Positions 61,801 through 64,000 of a stretch of 64,000 bases of DNA are shown here, one piece after another. Below the pieces are notes generated by a model. That model was not told the origin of the DNA. It was given only the letters and a program-made list of their open reading frames with translations, and ran no database searches. The first letter of the stretch is position 1. The number at the start of each line of letters is the position of its first letter. Source of the stretch: Bolinopsis microptera (taxonomy: Eukaryota > Ctenophora > Tentaculata > Lobata > Bolinopsidae). The translations under genes and the position numbers were made by a program. The stretch is taken from NCBI RefSeq assembly GCF_026151205.1, contig NC_087074.1:15420962-15484961 (forward strand), written 5' to 3'.

Positions 61801-63733
61801 TTCTCTTGTTCTAATACCATCTTTACTGAGTGATCTACTGAACTTTGCTCCCCCAAAGCTTGTTCTGCTAAACTTGTTTTGATTAAAGAGGATCTGGTGG
61901 TCTTGATTTTGCATGATTTAGCGTTTTATAATTCTACATGAGTAGATGGTGTCTAATGCATTTTGCATGCGTAACTATGTGGTCAACTTCAGTCGACTTG
62001 GTTAATAATGTTATTGGTTAACATTCTGTTTACCCCTAATAATCACACATATGATTTAAATTAAAACCGACCCAAAATATTTCGTTTCAAATCAAACGTA
62101 GATCATCTCAAATCTTGTCTTATTGAAGTATTGAACCAACATCGCCTAATCGATTGAAGTTGGCCCGTTGAAGAACTCATGATATCTCTGTTCTAAATTA
62201 TCTTCTCTCTTTGTAGAATCGGGATGGTTCAAGTTTAAAAATATGTTTAGCCGTAAGACCCACTTTCCTTTACGAAATCAAGGTAAGATTTCAAAGACAC
62301 ATACGGGCTAAATGTACTAGTTTGTTCACGTTAAGAGTGACCATTTTCATTGCAATTTCATCTGCTTTTCTTCGTTCTATCGCTGAAAAATCTCAAGTTG
62401 AAAATCTCAAGTTGCTAAATAACTAAAACTGAGTTTTCGAAAAAAAAGAAGTTTTTAACTGAAATCTCGTACGAAATTGCTGCGCTGATGTTATGAGATT
62501 TCGCTGTCAATAACATAATGGTGTGTCCTACACGGCAATTTTGTGATATTTGTTTGTGATCATCGATTTTGAAATTTTTCGGTGCCTTTTCAAATTGCGA
62601 TCTTGATTTTCAGTGACTGAAATACTTTGTATTTTTCAGACGATTTCAGAGGGCCAAACGCTCAAGTGTACAGCCCAAATACAGCTAGAAGCTACAATCC
62701 ACCTCCTGCTAACCCTATGAATACTTTCTCTGGAGGTTTGTTTAAATTGTTCACTTTCCTTATTTAATGTATTGTGTTTTAACTTTTACCACAATTTTTA
62801 TTGGTTCAAACTCAGGCTTCCATAAAGATTATCGTGGCCGCCTATTTTGTCATCTGCAGAGAAAACATAAGTTTATAATTAGAATCATTCGTTTCCAGGA
62901 GCTATGGGAAGTCCAGATCAGGGCAAGTTTGGTGGAGGAGCTGGAGACTTCAGATATGGCACTCAGCCCAAGGTACTAACACGTGACACGTAACATCTAA
63001 CACGTGACATCTCTTCTTTTAATAGTTTCACTTAAATGTAATCATGCAGAAAATCTTCAAATTGAAAGGCGTATTTATTTTATAGAAGCTGAAACTGAAC
63101 GGCTTAATTAATGGCAACTTAACACGATAGAAATAGAGTTAGCCTGAATCCTCATGCTATAACAAAACCTATCCCACAGAGCCCCGACTACGGCGCTCCT
63201 GACTACGGCTATAACCCCAACAAGTTCAACACATTCGACAGCAAAGCTACCTACAACGACCCTCCCAAACCCTCCTACTCCGGCTTCGACCCACCCAGTT
63301 ACTACGACCCACCAAAAGCCGCATACGACCCGCCCAAAGCGGCGTTCGAACCCCCGCAGTCCCCGAAGGGAGGGTACGGGGGACAGTACGATCAGGGTAG
63401 CAACTTTGATAACACCTCACGATACGAGCAGAACACCATGGACTCTAGATATCGTAAGTTTATATTACATACTAATTTATTGTCCTGTACAATGGTACAT
63501 TGAAGCCATAAGTGAAAATTACACCAATATATTTTGTTTCAATTGTTGAGGTTATAATATCTAGATCCCGCATTTTCTCCGTATGAAAATAATACCCAAA
63601 GTACAGCGCTATTTGGTTCCACTCACACACACACCATACCCCAGGTGGTGATAACGCGTCCAGAGGCTACCCTACTAACGACCGTAACCCATCATACGGC
63701 GGCGGCGGCAACTTCAAGTCCTCCCAATTATAG
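36457..63733 (+). CDS. Ig/FN3 adhesion receptor, 32 exons, single transmembrane helix
   Basis: A gene of about 27 kb whose exons I joined by phase (coordinates in the block entries). The product is about 1460 residues: signal peptide (MIELLFLLTILLLQVQG), nine Ig-like domains, three fibronectin III domains, one membrane helix and a cytoplasmic tail of about 230 residues rich in Tyr, Pro and Gly. It ends SSQL, which fits a class I PDZ ligand. The layout resembles cell-adhesion and recognition receptors of the nephrin, DSCAM and NCAM type, but nothing ties it to one family. Its likely role is cell-cell contact or axon/tissue recognition at the plasma membrane. All exon junctions keep frame except an extra G in exon 26. 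Three large introns hold opposite-strand genes. Exon 1 is placed by phase and signal-peptide quality. Confidence 0.88.
40374..40469 (+). repeat. 32-bp tandem triplication spanning the exon 4 donor
   Basis: CCCTAAATTCTCGTTAGTTTTACCACTTATCA and two near copies follow head to tail. The first includes the end of receptor exon 4 and its donor (GT at 40386). The two extra copies repeat a donor-like site (TTGTTAGT, TCGTTAGT). The unit is not a multiple of three and reading through meets a stop. Confidence 0.85.
41352..42409 (-). CDS. Secreted protein: unnamed domain plus sushi-like module
   Basis: Three exons on the minus strand inside receptor intron 5: 42331-42409, 41736-42179 and 41352-41569, joined in phase 1 at both introns. 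Exon 1 encodes a signal peptide (MKKWITDIMMILVVSSFITK, cleaved near FAANEG). Exon 2 is one domain of about 140 residues with GLYFFNTPKYWINRC, KVWRIHLIKTSGIRIVVDCN and a closing SASDFYR; I know no family name for it. Exon 3 looks like a CCP/sushi-type module (GCTGLDADW, VVEVTCSDL, VTCTLGNEF, PSCSRP) and ends at TAA 41352-41354, which overlaps an AATAAA signal. A donor at 41376-41377 could instead lead to further exons. The protein is probably extracellular and binds carbohydrate or protein; no enzyme motif is seen. A start at 42433 is possible but less signal-like. Confidence 0.75.
43050..43167 (+). repeat. Tandem duplication spanning the exon 6 acceptor
   Basis: A unit of 57-60 bases (AACCTGCTAAC, pyrimidine run, CAG, then GTCCTGCTGTGTCACTTATA) occurs twice. 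Each copy has its own acceptor, at 43080 and 43137. The distance between the acceptors is 57 bases, so use of the first adds 19 residues in frame. Confidence 0.9.
43081..46637 (+). other. Receptor exons 6-13: Ig3 to Ig6
   Basis: Exons: 43138-43232 (alternative acceptor 43081), 43426-43567, 43873-44022, 44227-44412, 44635-44810, 45455-45599, 46181-46337 (alternative in-frame acceptor 46160) and 46520-46637. Ig3 shows VECAVNG, IRWYKD, YRCEAND. Ig4 is one exon (LSCEATS, KWYKN, YQCEAF). Ig5 spans two (FNCQGKG, LRWEF, VSCII). Ig6 spans two (LTCMVEN, WKWLFKD, YTCQADE). The donor of exon 9 is followed by a run of about 18 C. Confidence 0.85.
45985..46080. repeat. G/C homopolymer hairpin cluster
   Basis: In receptor intron 11, runs of G and C of 6-11 bases alternate. 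They can form two hairpins (a G run, CTGCCG, a C run; and a C run, about 17 bases, a G run) and could form G-quadruplexes on either strand. It is probably the remnant of a repeat and is a likely sequencing trouble spot. Confidence 0.7.
46638..47390. other. Intron sequence before the RNase T2 pair
   Basis: Part of receptor intron 13. From about 47220 it is similar to 48720-48890, so this stretch is the downstream end of the RNase T2 duplication unit. No gene seen. Confidence 0.5.
47392..48090 (-). CDS. Secreted RNase T2, copy 1
   Basis: An intronless frame on the minus strand. RNase T2 cuts single-stranded RNA without base specificity through a 2',3'-cyclic phosphate. Both active-site blocks are present: YWTIHGLWPSK and FWKYEYCKHGTCC, carrying the two catalytic histidines and the glutamate. 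There are many paired cysteines and a signal peptide (LVFLTSLLLLSHTLAS). The ATG at 48090 is chosen because the frame further up has no ATG and a TATA box lies only ~40 bases upstream. The product is about 232 residues and ends KENNDEL, close to an ER-retrieval tail. It sits in receptor intron 13, opposite strand, as one half of a tandem duplication. The enzyme likely acts in the secretory or lysosomal route or outside the cell. Confidence 0.92.
   Translation of the reverse strand: MLVFLTSLLLLSHTLASTDTTTYDTFKLVRQWYPNSCYKAGPACISPLPRVVKYWTIHGLWPSKRGSADPVDCAGSSCHLNVSRLPDLVDMMRQRWPTYESGGDAQFWKYEYCKHGTCCTDELQSPHDYFNTALSLNHKLDMDKLLKNAGIVPDPRESYTFDQLDKAMKKKATYWCRTVAEKDGSSRQLVDQISVCMDKKLTWIDCSVQSIMCNTREPFYLLPFTKENNDEL
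48121..48165 (-). promoter_or_regulatory. RNase T2 copy 1 promoter: TATA box and palindrome
   Basis: On the minus strand CTATAAATATAG (48125-48136) fits a TATA box. About 12-30 bases upstream lies a perfect inverted repeat GTACCAAA-TC-TTTGGTAC (48148-48165). Both are preserved in copy 2. Confidence 0.65.
48888..49580 (-). CDS. Secreted RNase T2, copy 2
   Basis: A tandem paralogue of the RNase T2 at 47392-48090, intronless on the minus strand. It keeps the catalytic blocks YWTIHGLWPSK and FWKHEYCKHGTCC and the signal peptide. The first ~75 residues are the same as copy 1, while the segment around residues 80-110 (VNCTTCHFDPSTIS) and the C-terminus differ, so the pair has begun to diverge or has undergone partial conversion. 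An ATG at 49604 exists but lies within ~25 bases of the TATA box, so the inner ATG (49580), shared with copy 1, is more likely. The product ends KKDITDEL, again a -DEL tail. Both genes probably share regulation through the duplicated promoter. Confidence 0.92.
   Translation of the reverse strand: MLVFLTSLLLLSHTLASTDTTTYDTFKLVRQWYPNSCYKAGPACISPLPRVVKYWTIHGLWPSKRGSADPVNCTTCHFDPSTISDLVDMMHQRWPTYNNGGDARFWKHEYCKHGTCCTDQLPSPHKYFSTTLTLNNKLDMDKLLKNAGIVPDPRESYTFDQLDKAMKKKATYWCRTVAEEDGSSRQLVYQISVCMHKKLAWIDCSAQSKKCNRAKPFYLLPFKKDITDEL
49617..49661 (-). promoter_or_regulatory. RNase T2 copy 2 promoter: TATA box and palindrome
   Basis: It has the same arrangement as upstream of copy 1: CTATAAATATAG at about 49621-49632 and the inverted repeat GTACCAAA-TC-TTTGGTAC at 49644-49661. 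Confidence 0.65.
50276..50884 (-). CDS. SLATT-like two-helix membrane protein
   Basis: An intronless coding region of 202 codons on the minus strand in receptor intron 13. Residues ~7-32 form an amphipathic helix (VKAESHRKLAQYWDRVHNIL), followed by two membrane segments (about 33-52 and 57-76) and a helical cytoplasmic-type region. There is no signal peptide. The layout and the W/R/H pattern before the first helix resemble the SLATT fold, a 2TM effector that in bacteria works with nucleotide-signal defence systems and is thought to form pores or act as a sensor. The assignment is from pattern memory only, so it could be another small 2TM family. A TTTCAG acceptor at about 50899-50905 suggests a 5' UTR intron. 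Its coding exon has no introns, in contrast to its host gene, as expected for a retrocopy or a transferred gene. Confidence 0.6.
   Translation of the reverse strand: MGMAKNWESFVGMTRVKAESHRKLAQYWDRVHNILSMALIFLSAMTTLSTLLPVSHYFGAALGTVTTLVSAINGSLNPSGRRQNQMAASRRFMALMLIMVRVETERDYEEMWKEFNKELLDEPFLPLGYSGLRIEDDGAFSMSPELHKVIAEKEADVECASSLGVEEGHFVNVVENYVSQAVENGKKYRETDTELRAGSLTL
50910..51600. other. Intron sequence upstream of the SLATT-like gene
   Basis: Part of receptor intron 13, AT-rich. It probably contains the promoter and first non-coding exon of the SLATT-like gene on the minus strand. Nothing else recognised. Confidence 0.4.
51682..51760 (+). repeat. tRNA-derived SINE head
   Basis: An RNA polymerase III promoter pair is present: box A TAGCGCAGAGG (51690-51700) and box B GGTTCGAATC (51734-51743), 33 bases apart as in tRNAs. 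The acceptor stem does not close, so this is a SINE or tRNA pseudogene and not a working tRNA. The 3' extent is unclear. Confidence 0.6.
52368..52912 (+). repeat. 25-bp minisatellite, 22 copies
   Basis: GCGTGACTGTAGTCAGCCAACTAAC is repeated 22 times, nearly perfect (a few units have AGCTAAC). Each unit holds a palindrome TGACT-GT-AGTCA and an ACGCGT string with two CpGs. The array is in receptor intron 14, about 200 bases before exon 15. Confidence 0.97.
53020..53090. repeat. AT-rich microsatellite
   Basis: Irregular ATAT/GATATA runs just before the acceptor of receptor exon 15. They may be part of the branch-point region. Confidence 0.7.
53803..54294. mobile_element. Non-autonomous DNA element (MITE-like) with 12-bp inverted ends
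   Basis: The ends are CCTAGAGAGTTA (53803-53814) and its perfect reverse complement TAACTCTCTAGG (54283-54294), framing 492 bases without coding capacity. Internal sequence recurs in rearranged form at 6170-6550. No clear target duplication was seen. It lies in receptor intron 16. Confidence 0.65.
54461..54500. repeat. Dispersed repeat fragment shared with 14537-14568
   Basis: GAACAAATATTTTACAAGTATCACCCGTTAA matches the reverse complement of the segment in the GC-rich patch at 14537-14568. Both conceptually translate to the same short peptide (EQIFYKYHPL / EQIFYEYHPL), but there is no gene around it. Confidence 0.55.
54516..54665 (+). repeat. 24-bp minisatellite
   Basis: About six copies of TTTTGATCACTCAAACGAAGAACA with small changes. 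The unit is eight codons long, so both strands stay open and give repetitive open frames that I do not regard as genes. Confidence 0.9.
54670..55900. other. Intron sequence, no gene recognised
   Basis: Receptor intron 16 between the repeats and the lectin-like gene. It has a run of 14 G at about 55259-55272. The open frame 55668-55922 (minus) overlaps the last exon of the lectin-like gene in another frame and is not counted as a gene. Confidence 0.45.
55912..57737 (-). CDS. Secreted pentraxin/LamG-like protein with N-glycosylated 14-residue-repeat stalk
   Basis: Four exons on the minus strand inside receptor intron 16: 57203-57737, 56443-57168, 56162-56275 and 55912-56000 (TGA 55912-55914), all joined in phase 1. 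The protein is about 488 residues. A signal peptide (MLSLTMVISILLVCAKS) is followed by a concanavalin-type LamG/pentraxin domain (LSICTWMKR, GTWFNYCITW, IKLYLDGNLVG, FDFNIFSEVLT). Then comes a stalk of about nine 14-residue repeats (such as LVTVTGRLNTTEDA and LQTVTGQYNLTQEK), each with one N-x-T sequon in the same place. After it come Cys residues, a helical segment and a short tail. The stalk is expected to be a coiled coil coated with glycans, holding the lectin-like heads apart or as oligomers. Intron 1 is only 34 bases. The family resembles secreted recognition lectins; the ligand is unknown. Confidence 0.85.
59461..59639. other. Short intron between Ig9 and FN3-1
   Basis: Ordinary 179-base intron with clear GT and AG ends; nothing else seen. 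Confidence 0.5.
59640..61413 (+). other. Receptor exons 21-26: three FN3 domains
   Basis: Exons: 59640-59752, 59970-60079, 60207-60440, 60618-60769, 60967-61148 and 61304-61413. FN3-1 has VELAWREPANTG and ends with FKVIAMNAVGKGP. FN3-2 has IKVKWEMP and YKIMYRNE. FN3-3 has IVVSWNEPENPHG and FYTIYY, then the YFVEITASNSAGEG strand. Exon 26 reads correctly only if one G is dropped from the run of five at 61318-61322. Confidence 0.82.
61574..63733 (+). other. Receptor exons 27-32: transmembrane helix and cytoplasmic tail
   Basis: Exons: 61574-61738, 62217-62282, 62640-62735, 62899-62972, 63180-63453 and 63645-63733 (stop TAG 63731-63733). Exon 27 codes for the helix (WFYLIVALVGACILGLLILC) followed by a stop-transfer CYRRRADKG. 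The tail has repeated YDPPKAA / FEPP units and DYGAPDYGYN, giving many tyrosines in a disordered context. Codons in exon 31 are GC-richer than in the ectodomain exons. A possible alternative 3' exon at 63565-63611 (YENNTQSTALFG) also fits phase 1 but has a weak donor. Confidence 0.85.
61739..62216. other. Intron after the transmembrane exon
   Basis: 478 bases of AT-rich intron with standard splice ends. No gene or repeat recognised. Confidence 0.5.
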
Positions 63734-64000
63734 TGGTATCATTTTATGATACGTCATAGATTTCCCCTTGAACCTCATTTTACGGTTTTTACGTTTTTAC
63801 TTCGAGTTAGGTTGGAATTGGTAACATGGGTTTTTGAGCTGGCCAAAGTCCTCAAATAATCGAGGATTTTAAGGAAAAGGAGACATAGAGACTGATAGTG
63901 TTCCGTTTATATATTTGAATAATATGATATGAATTCCATACTTAATCATATTATATACATTTAGAATCTGAAATATTTTAAGTTCCCGATGTTTTACAAA
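63734..64000 (+). other. Receptor 3' UTR (partial)
   Basis: Sequence after the TAG stop. No perfect AATAAA was noted before the window ends, so the polyadenylation site may be further on. Confidence 0.5.

Overview
This is eukaryotic, almost certainly animal DNA. It is AT-rich, has spliced genes with GT-AG introns, carries many non-LTR retrotransposons, and encodes animal-type proteins: an immunoglobulin/fibronectin-III adhesion receptor, a TBK1/IKK-epsilon-like kinase and secreted pentraxin/LamG and RNase T2 proteins. The mix of domains (an unnamed secreted domain joined to a sushi-like module, an animal SLATT-like protein) suggests an invertebrate, perhaps a non-bilaterian such as a cnidarian or ctenophore. 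I cannot fix the phylum from sequence alone.

Layout. Bases 1-831 are an A-rich low-complexity tract. From about 0.8 to 15 kb there is mostly decayed DNA: one orphan tyrosine-rich exon on the minus strand (4172-4528), two degenerate minus-strand CR1/L2/Jockey-like LINE relics (about 8.15-10.8 and 12.8-13.9 kb) and a rearranged repeat copy. From 15.2 to 20.5 kb three more LINE copies sit together. One has a long intact endonuclease-reverse transcriptase frame (17319-20411) and meets a minus-strand copy head to head. From 21,995 to 28,131 there are two identical copies of an R2/HERO/NeSL-type element (zinc finger, reverse transcriptase, CCHC knuckle, restriction-like endonuclease). They lie head-to-tail, one full-length and one 5'-truncated, inside a single 6-bp target duplication.

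The right half is genic. A five-exon TBK1/IKK-epsilon-like kinase lies at 30738-34761 on the plus strand. Its last intron carries a Penelope-like fragment with a hammerhead-like motif, and its exon 4 splice donor lies inside a 33-bp minisatellite. A 32-exon receptor gene then runs from 36457 to 63733 on the plus strand: signal peptide, nine Ig domains, three FN3 domains, one transmembrane helix and a Tyr/Pro/Gly-rich tail. I traced its splice phases through every exon; they agree except for one extra G in exon 26.

Three introns of the receptor gene host guest genes, all on the opposite strand: a secreted protein with a sushi-like module (41352-42409); a tandem pair of RNase T2 genes plus a two-helix SLATT-like gene (47392-50884); and a four-exon secreted pentraxin/LamG protein whose stalk is a 14-residue repeat with an N-glycosylation sequon in every unit (55912-57737). 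The kinase, RNase T2, lectin-like and SLATT-like proteins all belong to families with roles in innate defence, so the region could be an immunity-related neighbourhood. That is inference, not something the sequence proves. No rRNA, CRISPR or prokaryotic operon was seen.
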